NCBI GenBank assembly: GCA_043758205.1
Contig: JAYVNY010000280.1
Span: forward strand, 1-13,927
Length of the DNA: 13,927 nt
Origin: JANNGC01 sp043758205
Lineage (GTDB): Bacteria; Verrucomicrobiota; Verrucomicrobiia; Limisphaerales; SIBH01
Direction of reading: 5' to 3'
A program made the translations under genes and the position numbers. How positions within the stretch are numbered: the stretch's first letter is position 1; every line of letters starts with the position of its first letter. The notes beneath the pieces were generated by a model. The model was not told the DNA's origin, ran no database searches, and was given only the letters and a program-made list of their open reading frames with translations. Shown one piece after another: positions 1-6,664 of this stretch.

Positions 1-102
1 GGGCTTTCCAGCCCGCAGCAATGCTCCGTAGTAGCGGGACCATTTCTGAAACCAACGCTCCCGGTCGTCGCACGTTGCTGCGGGCTGGAAAGCCCGCGCT
101 CC
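1..102. repeat. Palindromic REPIN-like element, left end cut by window edge
   Basis: Positions 1-20 and 76-95 form a perfect 20-bp inverted repeat around a 55-bp spacer. Each arm is also a small hairpin: GGGCT-TTCC-AGCCC on the left and GGGCT-GGAA-AGCCC on the right. The right side continues to GCGCTCC at 96-102, so the complete left end probably began with GGAGCGC just outside the window. That terminus matches the four larger elements downstream, although the hairpin inside differs. It lies upstream of the ThuA-like gene and contains no gene. Confidence 0.8.
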
Positions 103-181
103 GGCCTGACTCACAAAACCGCGCTTGCCAATTGAATGCGTTCCCCGCAGAACCGTCTGCGAACCCAGACAAATCATCGCC

Positions 182-1168
182 ATGAAAACATTCTCACTGT
201 TCAGCAAACTCATTCCCGTCGTCGCCTCGTGCGTGCTTGCGCTCACGGCCACGGCGGCAGAGCCGAAGAAGGTGCTCGTCGTGAGCATCACGAAGGGCTT
301 CCGCCACAGCTCCATTGCCACGGCGGAAAAGGTGCTCACGCAACTCGGCAAGGACAGCAAGGCGTTCACCGTGGTGGATTACGCGCAGCAGCCGACGGTG
401 AAGGTGCCGGAGAAACCCAACGCACCGCAGAAGCCAAAAGACCTGGCCGCGAACGCAGACGACGCAGCGAAAGCGAAGTATCAGGCCGACCTCGCGAAGT
501 ATGAAACCGCGCAGACGAAGTTCAAAGACGACGTGGAAAAGTGGAAGGCCAGGGAGACCGAGGTGAAAGCCGCGCAGGCCAGCTACGACGAGGCCATGAA
601 AGAATCCGGGGCCAAACTCAGCGCGGAGAATTTGAAAAAATACGACGCGGTCATCTTCGCCAACACCACGGGCAACCTGCCGCTGCCGGACAATCAGGCG
701 CTGATTGACTGGGTGAAGAACGGCGGCGTGTTCATCGGCATGCACAGCGCCACGGACACGTATCCGGCGTTCCGGCCGTACATCGAGATGATTGGCGGCG
801 AGTTCGCGGGACACGGCGCGCAGGTCGGCGTCGAGTGCCTGGTGCAGGACTCGAAGCATCCGGCGACGAAGGATTTGGGCGAGTCGTTCTGCCTCGAGCA
901 GGAGGAGATTTACCTGCTGAAGAATTACGACCCGACGAAAGTGCATGAACTGCTCGTGCTCGACAAACATCCTAACAAGAAGAAGGAGGCGGGCCGCTTC
1001 CCCGTGGCGTGGTGCAAGGAGTTCGGGCAGGGCAAGGTCTTCTACACGTCGCTCGGGCACAACGAGGCGGTGTGGGAGAACAAGCGCTACCAGAAGCACA
1101 TCCTCGGCGGCATCAAGTGGGCGCTCGGTCTGGAGAAGGGCGAGGCGACGCCGCAGGCGGTGAAGTAG
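182..1168 (+). CDS. Exported ThuA-like domain protein with charged helical insert
   Basis: 328-residue protein. The start is the ATG at 182, because it begins a typical Sec signal peptide (positively charged MKTFSLFSK, hydrophobic core to about residue 24, cleavage near ATAAEP). An in-frame TTG at 125 would only add an unconvincing leader. The ThuA fold (class I glutamine-amidotransferase-like) is seen as VLVVSITKGFRH at 31-42, YDAVIFANTTG at 154-164, GGVFIGMHSATDTY at 181-194, GGEFAGHG at 205-212, EEIY at 241-244 and SLGHNEAVW at 290-298. His188, Glu241/242 and His293 are candidate site residues. ThuA proteins are linked to sugar (trehalose-type) use, and many PVC genomes carry exported copies, but the reaction is not established. 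Odd: residues about 72-146 are a Lys/Glu/Ala-rich, probably coiled-coil insertion between the first strand region and the rest of the domain. No Shine-Dalgarno sequence is seen. Confidence 0.9.
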   Translation: MKTFSLFSKLIPVVASCVLALTATAAEPKKVLVVSITKGFRHSSIATAEKVLTQLGKDSKAFTVVDYAQQPTVKVPEKPNAPQKPKDLAANADDAAKAKYQADLAKYETAQTKFKDDVEKWKARETEVKAAQASYDEAMKESGAKLSAENLKKYDAVIFANTTGNLPLPDNQALIDWVKNGGVFIGMHSATDTYPAFRPYIEMIGGEFAGHGAQVGVECLVQDSKHPATKDLGESFCLEQEEIYLLKNYDPTKVHELLVLDKHPNKKKEAGRFPVAWCKEFGQGKVFYTSLGHNEAVWENKRYQKHILGGIKWALGLEKGEATPQAVK

Positions 1169-1188
1169 GGATGCTTGATGGTTCTGAT

Positions 1189-1231
1189 GGCCGTCACTCT
1201 TTCAAGAGCGTCGGCCAGCCGGTCAGTTTTT
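1189..1231. terminator. Possible bidirectional hairpin terminator between convergent genes
   Basis: GGCCG (1189-1193) and CTCTT (1197-1201) pair with AAGAG (1204-1208) and CGGCC (1212-1216), leaving a 3x3 internal loop and a 2-nt loop. A run of five T lies at 1227-1231, about 10 nt from the stem rather than directly after it. The site sits between the convergent stops of the ThuA-like and GloVer genes. It could help end both transcripts, but it is not a canonical intrinsic terminator. Confidence 0.35.
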
Positions 1232-2584
1232 CTTCAAGCGAAAAAACCTCGATCCGTTTGATGCAGGGTTTGTGAAAATAAATTCTGGCCCGAGGGAGGA
1301 TGGGAGACTGGTTTCGGCATTCCAACTATTTGAAGGGTTCAACTCCGCTTTCCATTCGAGGACAAAACCGCTGGCATTTGTTGGCCACGAAAGTAGCAGG
1401 GCAGCACCGCTCCGCGTCCCGCGCAATGAAACAGGCGCGCTTCCGGGACGCAGGACACGGAAAATGTTTCCCGCATCGTTTGTGGCCGGTCCGCCGCGTG
1501 AGACCGACCCGTATAGATGACCGTCGGTGCCGCGTAACACGCCAGCGTAGGGACGTGAACCGTTGGTTCCAAAAAAAGTGGCCAGCGTAGTGAGGTCACC
1601 GTTGGTTGCCATTTGAAACACCGTGCCAAGATTGCCCGCTCCTCCAGCCCAAGTCGCTCCGTAAAAGGTGTCCTGTTCTCCCTTCGTCAGTTCAGCAAAA
1701 GGGGTCGAGCCGTTAGTACCATTGAAATGCACCAACGTCGTAAGCACGCCATTTGTGGTCAGGCGGAATATCGTGCCCAGCGCGTTGCTTCCGCCCGCTG
1801 AAGTGGTTCCGTACAACAAGTGATCGTTTCCTTGCACCAGCCCGGCGTAAGGCTGAGAGCCGTTGGGACCGGTAAATTGAACAAGCGTTTGCATTTCGCC
1901 GCCGGCTGTCAGCCGGAAAACCGTGCCGAGGTTGCTTGCGCCGCCCACTGAGGTTGTCCCGTAGAAAACACCGTCACTGGCCTGCAACAGTCGCGCATAG
2001 GGCTGGCTGCCATTCGTCCCACCAAAAGTGGCAACTGTAGTAAGGCCCCCGTTGGTGGTCATACGGAAGACTGTTCCGTAGCCGTTGGTGCCACCGGAAG
2101 TGGCGGAGCCGTAAAAGTTGCCATCAGCCGCTTCAATCAATGCCGCGTTGCCGATATAACCCTGCGCCATCTCGTTCAATTCGGCCAATCTTGTAAAGCC
2201 TCCGCCGGTCCCGATACGGAATAAAATCGGTGGCCAAGGCGTGCTTCGGTAAGTCATTCCGTAAAGACCGCCATCCCTCCCTTGTACGAGACCGGCACGG
2301 GGATACCGTCCATTGGTACCAAGATCAAAAAACATCAGGGTGGTCAATGCCCCGTTGGTCGTTATTTTAAAAATACTTCCCGGTCCCGGATTTCCGGCGG
2401 TAACGCGGGGGCCATACTGCGTGGTTCCGTAAATGTTGCCGTCGTTGGCCTGCACCAGCAAACCTTGAGGCCACAAGCCGTCAAATTCGCGAAAGCCATG
2501 CAGAACCTCCAGTGGTTGGGCGTGCATAGCAAAAGTGGCGGCAACCAAGGAGAGGACGACTCCAAGAGAGGTCTTGCTTGTCAT
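1223..2584 (-). CDS. Secreted GloVer tandem-repeat protein
   Basis: 453-residue protein starting at the ATG read from 2584, with a signal peptide (MTSKTSLGVVLSLVAATFAMHAQ, cleavage near residue 22). Most of the chain is seven degenerate repeats of about 50 residues. Each has a form such as 'GLVQGxDGxLYGTTxxGG...GTVFRLTTNGxLTTL..F.GTNGSxPY'. The YG markers are NIYGTT, GLYGMT, NFYGSA, VFYGTT, LLYGTT, TFYGAT and HLYGSV. This matches the GloVer repeat of secreted, probably beta-propeller-like proteins. The last 65 or so residues (SWPTNASGFVLEW to FFRLKKN) look like a small beta-sandwich tail common in verrucomicrobial exported proteins. Substrate and role are unknown; a surface or extracellular role is inferred from the signal peptide and repeats. 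It is convergent with the ThuA-like gene, 54 bp away. Confidence 0.88.
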   Translation of the reverse strand: MTSKTSLGVVLSLVAATFAMHAQPLEVLHGFREFDGLWPQGLLVQANDGNIYGTTQYGPRVTAGNPGPGSIFKITTNGALTTLMFFDLGTNGRYPRAGLVQGRDGGLYGMTYRSTPWPPILFRIGTGGGFTRLAELNEMAQGYIGNAALIEAADGNFYGSATSGGTNGYGTVFRMTTNGGLTTVATFGGTNGSQPYARLLQASDGVFYGTTSVGGASNLGTVFRLTAGGEMQTLVQFTGPNGSQPYAGLVQGNDHLLYGTTSAGGSNALGTIFRLTTNGVLTTLVHFNGTNGSTPFAELTKGEQDTFYGATWAGGAGNLGTVFQMATNGDLTTLATFFGTNGSRPYAGVLRGTDGHLYGSVSRGGPATNDAGNIFRVLRPGSAPVSLRGTRSGAALLLSWPTNASGFVLEWKAELNPSNSWNAETSLPSSLGPEFIFTNPASNGSRFFRLKKN

Positions 2585-2634
2585 GGCAGGACTTTATTGG
2601 CGAGCTTGTGAGAATCAAGCCTGGTGCACGGTGC

Positions 2635-2925
2635 TCACGCCGCCGTTTCCAGCACGATCTTCGGATGCTTGGCGGCGATCTTCAGCAGCACCTTGGCCGG
2701 GCCGGCGGGTTTGCGGCGGCCTTGCTCTCAGTTTTGCAGTGTGTCCTCGCTGATGCCGAGCAGTTGGGCAAATTTGACCTGCGGCAGGCTGAGCTTCTGG
2801 CGCACGCGCACCACGTCATTGGCCGTCTTGACCTCAAACTGGCGGGAGGGCTTGAGCGTGCCGCGCTCGATGGCTGCCGCCTCCTGCAAGCTTTGCAGCA
2901 GTTCGTTGAACAGTTCTTTTTTCAT
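2635..2925 (-). pseudogene. nadS: NadS-family XRE antitoxin, broken by an in-frame TGA
   Basis: Read from the ATG at 2925, the frame gives MKKELFNELLQSLQEAAA, then KPSRQFEV and a Cro/C1-type helix-turn-helix (VRQKLSLPQVKFAQLLGISEDTLQN). It then meets TGA at 2730-2728. The same frame continues past the stop as EQGRRKPAGPAKVLLKIAAKHPKIVLETAA to a second TGA at 2637-2635, 96 residues if read through. NadS-like/HigA-type antitoxins carry 'LQNWEQGRRxPxGPA' here, so the TGA replaces the conserved Trp codon (TGG to TGA, one base). Such antitoxins normally follow a RelE/HigB-type toxin gene. No toxin-like sequence is recognisable in 2926-3094. The gene is probably a dead orphan antitoxin, although a 65-residue truncated DNA-binding product is possible. 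Confidence 0.85.
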
Positions 2926-3094
2926 CACCCACCGCACGCTACGCCAGCGGCGCAGGCCATCAAGTTCCAGTTCGTGACCAGGACGCACAGAGCTCAAGCA
3001 ATCCAAGTGACTTGCCGGGAATAAATTTGACCGCCAATCGTCATTAGTTAGGCTCGCTCGCAAGCCCTGAAACATTAACCAGCAGAGAAATTTT
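2926..3094. other. Intergenic stretch upstream of the Gfo/Idh/MocA gene
   Basis: This completes the 510-bp space between the GloVer gene start (2584) and the oxidoreductase start (3095); the rest of that space is the antitoxin pseudogene. It should hold the oxidoreductase promoter, but I see no well-spaced -35/-10 pair. On the minus strand the frame upstream of the antitoxin stays open, but its translation resembles no toxin that I recognise. Confidence 0.5.
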
Positions 3095-4519
3095 ATGAAA
3101 AAAGAACCGACCTCATTGCCCGGCGAATCCCGCCGGAGCTTCATCAAGAAAACCGCCACCGTCGGCGCGGCCGTCGCGGCCACCGGCATCATCAAGACGC
3201 CGGTGTATGGCCAGGCTACTGCGCCCTCGACTGGCAAGGTCATTGGCGCGAATGACCGCATCAATGTCGCCGTGGTCGGCGTCGGCTTCGGCATCGGCAT
3301 CAATCACTTCAAGGGCATCCAGGAAAAGGCCGGCGACAACAACGTCGTCGTCGCCGCCGGTTGCGATCTGTTCAAAGCGCGCCGCGACTGGATGATGGGC
3401 AATCACGAGTTCCCCTACGCCAAGAAGCTCGAAACGCCGCTCAAGGAAGCCGACGTTTACACGGATTACCGCAAGCTTCTCGAACGCAAAGACATTGATG
3501 CCGTGGTCGTGGCCACGCACGACGTCTGGCATGCGAACATCGCCTGCGACGCAATGGAATCCGGCAAGCACGTCTATTGCGAGAAGCCGATGACGCGCTA
3601 CTTGGAAGAAGCCTTCCGCGTGCATGACACGGTGAAGAAGACCGGCAAGATTCTCCAAGTCGGTTCGCAAGGCTGCTCCGCCGGCGGCTGGCACAAGGCG
3701 GCGGAACTCATCAAGGGCGGCAAGATCGGTCAACTCGTCTGGAGCCAGGGCTTCTACTGCCGCAACAATCCCAAGGGCGAATGGAACTACGACGTGGACA
3801 AGCTCGTCTCGCCCGAGACGCTCGACTTCGATACGTGGCTGGGCCAGGTGAAGAAGCGCATTGATATCAAGACCAACCGCGACCTCGCCGCCGATCATTT
3901 CCATCGCTGGCGCAAATACTATCCCTATTGCGGCGGTCTGCTCGGCGATCTCGTGCCGCACCGTTTGCATCCGCTCATGCTCGCCTCGGGCAATCCCGAA
4001 TTCCCGAGCCGCGTCGTCAGCCTCGGCTCGAAGAACGTGCTCACGGACAAGAAGCAGCCGGGCACGCCGATTCGCGACGTGCCGGAGCATGTGCAGCTCA
4101 CGGCGGAATTCCCGAGCGGCTACATGCTCACCGTCACCGCCAGCTCGGTGAACGCCTCCAGTCCCGGCTTCGAGATTCACGGCCACAAGGCCACGCTCAA
4201 GCTCGCCGACCAGGGCCAGAGCCTCGACCTGTTGCCCGAACGCTGGGCCGCTGAAGACGTCGAGCCGCAACAGTTCAAGGGTCTTCAGCCCGAAGACATC
4301 CGCGTGCACGAGAAGAACTGGTTTGATTGCATCCGCGACAACAAGCAGCCAAACGCGGGCATTGATCTCGCCATCCGCGTGCAGACCGTCATCTCGCTCG
4401 CCGAAATGTCCGAGCGCCTGAACATCATGTGCCTCTTCGACGAGAAGACGCGCAAGATCACGGACGGCGCGGGCAAGGAAGTGAAGCCGTTGACCTACGG
4501 GACGCTGGAGCTGTCGTAA
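3095..4519 (+). CDS. Tat-exported Gfo/Idh/MocA family oxidoreductase
   Basis: 474-residue NAD(P)-dependent dehydrogenase of the glucose-fructose oxidoreductase / inositol dehydrogenase / MocA family. The N-terminus carries a twin-arginine signal (ESRRSFIKKTATVGAAVAATG, RR at residues 13-14), so the folded protein should be exported. The Rossmann part shows INVAVVGVGFGIG at about 56-68. The family signature is at 157-168 (GKHVYCEKPMTR, with the catalytic-region EKP Lys at 164). The C-terminal alpha/beta domain includes GGLLGDLVPHRLHPLM at about 280-295, where the usual Asp and His near the substrate are kept. Such Tat-exported members are numerous in Verrucomicrobia and Planctomycetes and are assumed to act on sugars or cyclitols; the substrate here is unknown. 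It stands alone, preceded by the antitoxin pseudogene and closed by an intrinsic terminator. A weak purine stretch (GCAGAGAA) lies just before the ATG. Confidence 0.93.
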   Translation: MKKEPTSLPGESRRSFIKKTATVGAAVAATGIIKTPVYGQATAPSTGKVIGANDRINVAVVGVGFGIGINHFKGIQEKAGDNNVVVAAGCDLFKARRDWMMGNHEFPYAKKLETPLKEADVYTDYRKLLERKDIDAVVVATHDVWHANIACDAMESGKHVYCEKPMTRYLEEAFRVHDTVKKTGKILQVGSQGCSAGGWHKAAELIKGGKIGQLVWSQGFYCRNNPKGEWNYDVDKLVSPETLDFDTWLGQVKKRIDIKTNRDLAADHFHRWRKYYPYCGGLLGDLVPHRLHPLMLASGNPEFPSRVVSLGSKNVLTDKKQPGTPIRDVPEHVQLTAEFPSGYMLTVTASSVNASSPGFEIHGHKATLKLADQGQSLDLLPERWAAEDVEPQQFKGLQPEDIRVHEKNWFDCIRDNKQPNAGIDLAIRVQTVISLAEMSERLNIMCLFDEKTRKITDGAGKEVKPLTYGTLELS

Positions 4520-4548
4520 GGGCGCGGCGGAGAATGTTTCCGATACGG

Positions 4549-4576
4549 GCGGCGGTCAGAAATGACCGCCGCTTTT
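4549..4576 (+). terminator. Rho-independent terminator after the oxidoreductase gene
   Basis: A perfect 10-bp stem, GCGGCGGTCA (4549-4558) with TGACCGCCGC (4563-4572), closes a GAAA tetraloop and is followed directly by TTTT (4573-4576). It starts 29 nt after the oxidoreductase stop. The U tract is on the plus-strand transcript only, so it ends the oxidoreductase message rather than the convergent beta-propeller gene. Confidence 0.88.
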
Positions 4577-4632
4577 GCGTGGTGGGACAACTGCTCCCGA
4601 CGGCAGTTCGACCGGCCGGTCCACTGGGAAAA

Positions 4633-5835
4633 TCACCGCACATCCACGCAGGCGATCTCGCCGCGGGAATTGCGGACGAAGATTCGTCCATCCGCCAGCA
4701 CCGGCGCCGTCCAGCATTTGCCGCCGAGGATTTGCGCGCGCGCCCCGGGCTTGAAGCCATCCGGGGACGCGGGCGCGACGAGCAGTTCCCCCATGCCGCT
4801 GAAGGCGATGAGTTTTCCGTTCGCGAGGATGACCCCACCCGTGCCGAAGTTCGCATGCTTCCACTTCTCCGCGCCGGTCGCGAAGTCCACGCACTTGAGC
4901 GACGCCTTCTCGGTGGTGTCGCCGTCCACACCGTAGAGATGACCCTGGTGCAGCACCGCGCCGTTCAACTGCGTGCGCAGCGCCTTGGATTTCCAAACTT
5001 CTTCCGGGTCTTTGCCGCCGAGTTTGAACAGCGCCGCTCCTTTGCCGTAACCCGTCGAGAGGAACAACTTGTCCCCTTCGATGATCGGGTCGGCCGCGTT
5101 CACGCCGTATTCCGTGAGCCATTTGATGCGCCACGCCTCTTTCCCGTCCGCCGCGTTCACCGCCACGTACGATTGCGCCGAGCCGATGAGCAGCAGCGTG
5201 TCCGCACCCTGCTGGAGCGGCAGCGGCGTGGAGTAACCCGCGCTCTTCTTCGCCGACTGCCAGAGGATCGCCCCGGTCTTTTTGTCGAGCGCGAGTCCGG
5301 CGTCGCCGACGTTGAGAATCAACTTGTCGCCCAGCACCAGCGGCGCGCCGGTGAAGCCCCAGTCCGGCACGCGCGCGCCGGTTTCCTTCTGCACGTTCTT
5401 CGACCAGATGATTTTCCCGTCGGCCGCGTTGAAGCAAAACATGTCGCCCCAGCGGCTCAACCAAAACACACGTTCGCCATCCATCGTCGGTGTGCCCGTG
5501 GTGCCGCCGTCGAAATACTTGTCGCCGAGGTCGGACGGGTAGGAATGTTGCCAGACAATTTTCCCCGAATTCACATCGAGGCAGAACACCGTGTCCTTTT
5601 CATCCGCGTGGCCCGCCGTCACGACGCGTCCGCCCGCGACCACGAAGGACGAAAACCCCAGCCCGACCTGCGCCTTCCACGCAACCTTCGGTCCGGCGGC
5701 GGGCCACTGGTCGCTCCATTTGGTCTCGGCAGAAATGCCGTTGCGCGCCGGCCCGCGCCAGTGCGGCCAGTCGGCGGCGTGCAACAACGCGGCGCAACCA
5801 AGCGCCATGAGAATCGAGGCGAGTTTGATATTCAT
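4633..5835 (-). CDS. Exported PQQ-like (BamB-type) beta-propeller protein
   Basis: 400-residue protein. The ATG read from 5835 starts a clear signal peptide (MNIKLASILMALGCAALLHA, then ADWPHWRGP). A second ATG at 5856 would add seven residues. Longer frames reach into repeat A and are unlikely to be real. The mature protein opens with WPHWRGPARNGIS, typical of PVC PQQ-like propeller proteins. It then shows blade repeats of the form 'xxALDxxTGxxxW': VFCLDVNSGKIVW, MFCFNAADGKIIW, LALDKKTGAILW, YVAVNAADGKEAW and LKCVDFATGAEKW, ending in GEIACVDVR. It resembles the fold of BamB and quinoprotein dehydrogenases, but there is no haem or dehydrogenase domain and it is shorter than PQQ dehydrogenases. 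A scaffold or binding role in the periplasm or extracellular space is more likely than catalysis. It is convergent with the oxidoreductase and divergent from the cupin. Confidence 0.9.
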   Translation of the reverse strand: MNIKLASILMALGCAALLHAADWPHWRGPARNGISAETKWSDQWPAAGPKVAWKAQVGLGFSSFVVAGGRVVTAGHADEKDTVFCLDVNSGKIVWQHSYPSDLGDKYFDGGTTGTPTMDGERVFWLSRWGDMFCFNAADGKIIWSKNVQKETGARVPDWGFTGAPLVLGDKLILNVGDAGLALDKKTGAILWQSAKKSAGYSTPLPLQQGADTLLLIGSAQSYVAVNAADGKEAWRIKWLTEYGVNAADPIIEGDKLFLSTGYGKGAALFKLGGKDPEEVWKSKALRTQLNGAVLHQGHLYGVDGDTTEKASLKCVDFATGAEKWKHANFGTGGVILANGKLIAFSGMGELLVAPASPDGFKPGARAQILGGKCWTAPVLADGRIFVRNSRGEIACVDVR

Positions 5836-5897
5836 CGTGTGAACTGACGTCAGCATGGCCGGAGCGTATCGAAAATTTCTCGGAGGGCCAGCCGGAC

Positions 5898-6074
5898 GGA
5901 GCGCGGACCGCCGAGTCCGCGTGTTTACTGTTGGAAAAACAAGTTGACCACGGAAGACACGGAAGACACGGAAAGAAATGTTCACTCAGGCGTGGTGCGA
6001 CAGATGTTCCATTCCGTGTCTTCCGTGTTTTCCGTGGTTGAAAAGAAGCACGCGGACTCGGCGGTCCACGCTCC
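5898..6074. repeat. REPIN-like nested palindromic repeat, copy A (177 bp)
   Basis: The outer arms run GGAGCGCGGACCGCCGAGTC... at the left and ...GACTCGGCGGTCCACGCTCC at the right (one mismatch against the other copies). Each arm is also a hairpin, CGCGGAC-CGCCGA-GTCCGCG. Nested inside is a second inverted repeat of about 25 bp (5947-5971 with 6014-6038) built of CGGAAGACA units, with one mismatch. By eye, copy A differs from copy B at about 11 positions with no indels. It fills most of the 282-bp space between the divergent beta-propeller and cupin genes. Confidence 0.93.
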
Positions 6075-6117
6075 GCCCTTGAGCCGCGCGACGAAACCGT
6101 CCACAACTCCCGCACGC

Positions 6118-6552
6118 ATGAACGAGAAAGAAATTTCGCTCCGAAGATTTGTGACCGCGGCCGAGAAGGTGGATGTCGTCTCCCCGTGGACGCTCGAAGA
6201 ATGGATTTGCCGCGGCGACGTGGTGAACAACCAGCAACTGCTCCTGGTGCGCGCGAACATGGAGCCGTTCCGCTCGCATCCGTTCCACAACCACCCCACG
6301 CGTGAGGAATTGATCTACATCATTTCCGGCCGCGCGGAGCAGTGGGTCGGGCCGACGCATCGCATCCTCGGGCCGGGCGAGATGGCCTTCATCCCGCAGG
6401 GCGAAATTCACGGCACCTACAATCCGTTCAACGAGCGGCTCGTCTTCCTCGCCATCCTCTCGCCGAGCAACGCGGCCGAGCCGGGTCTCGTGGACTACTC
6501 GACGCATGAGCCGTGGGCCTCGCTGCGAAAGGGTTTTCCGCCCGTGACGTGA
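6118..6552 (+). CDS. Small single-domain cupin protein
   Basis: 144-residue protein starting at the ATG at 6118 (MNEKEISLRRF). The frame is open upstream into repeat A, but those residues are repeat-derived and not conserved in type. Both cupin motifs are clear. Motif 1 is HNHPTREELIYIISG with the metal ligands His57, His59 and Glu63/64. Motif 2 is GEMAFIPQGEIHGTYN with His98, which fits the G(X)5PXG(X)2H(X)3N pattern exactly. There is no signal peptide, so it is cytoplasmic. It is a single cupin barrel of the size of small sugar-isomerase-like or binding cupins. The ligand cannot be predicted. It is divergent from the beta-propeller gene and upstream of the rlmI-like gene, separated from it by a palindromic repeat. 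Confidence 0.85.
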   Translation: MNEKEISLRRFVTAAEKVDVVSPWTLEEWICRGDVVNNQQLLLVRANMEPFRSHPFHNHPTREELIYIISGRAEQWVGPTHRILGPGEMAFIPQGEIHGTYNPFNERLVFLAILSPSNAAEPGLVDYSTHEPWASLRKGFPPVT

Positions 6553-6562
6553 GTGTGATTTC

Positions 6563-6664
6563 TTTTAGCGCAGAGGCGCAGAGGCGCAGAGACACAGGGA
6601 GGAAAAATGATTTCTATCTCCTGTCTTCTCTGCCGCTCTGCGCCTCTGCGCCTCTGCGCTAAAA
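6563..6664. repeat. 29-bp inverted repeat abutting the rlmI-like start codon
   Basis: TTTTAGCGCAGAGGCGCAGA... (6563-6591) and its exact reverse complement (6636-6664) form a perfect 29-bp inverted repeat around a 44-bp middle with patchy extra complementarity. Each arm contains tandem GCGCAGAG units, a low-complexity repeat type seen in many unrelated genomes. The right arm ends at 6664, and the ATG of the next gene begins at 6665, so the repeat is the whole untranslated region between the cupin stop and that ATG except for about 10 bp. Confidence 0.93.

Noticed and set aside
194..1099. 301-codon open frame antisense to the ThuA-like gene
   Set aside because: Arg/Leu/Val-rich shadow of a GC-rich gene with no family resemblance. 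The plus-strand gene has a signal peptide and domain motifs.
2728..2730. TGA read as Trp (alternative genetic code or recoding)
   Set aside because: Several intact genes here end at TGA (holB, exbB, exbD, rlmI-like, cupin), and no other gene needs TGA to be Trp. A nonsense mutation is simpler.
3113..4309. 398-codon open frame antisense to the Gfo/Idh/MocA gene
   Set aside because: Composition is that of a reverse-strand shadow, and the plus strand encodes an unmistakable conserved protein.
4429..5847. 472-codon plus-strand open frame opposite the beta-propeller gene
   Set aside because: Arg-rich, no recognisable domain. It crosses the end of the oxidoreductase gene and the intrinsic terminator.
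5836..5985. Longer N-terminus for the beta-propeller protein starting in repeat A
   Set aside because: The extra residues (FRVFRVFRG, NTRTRRSALR) are translations of the repeat and would bury the signal peptide.
5898..6074. CRISPR array or phage attachment site
   Set aside because: The repeats are inverted rather than regularly spaced direct repeats, there is no cas gene or integrase, and the same unit recurs at four separate loci.
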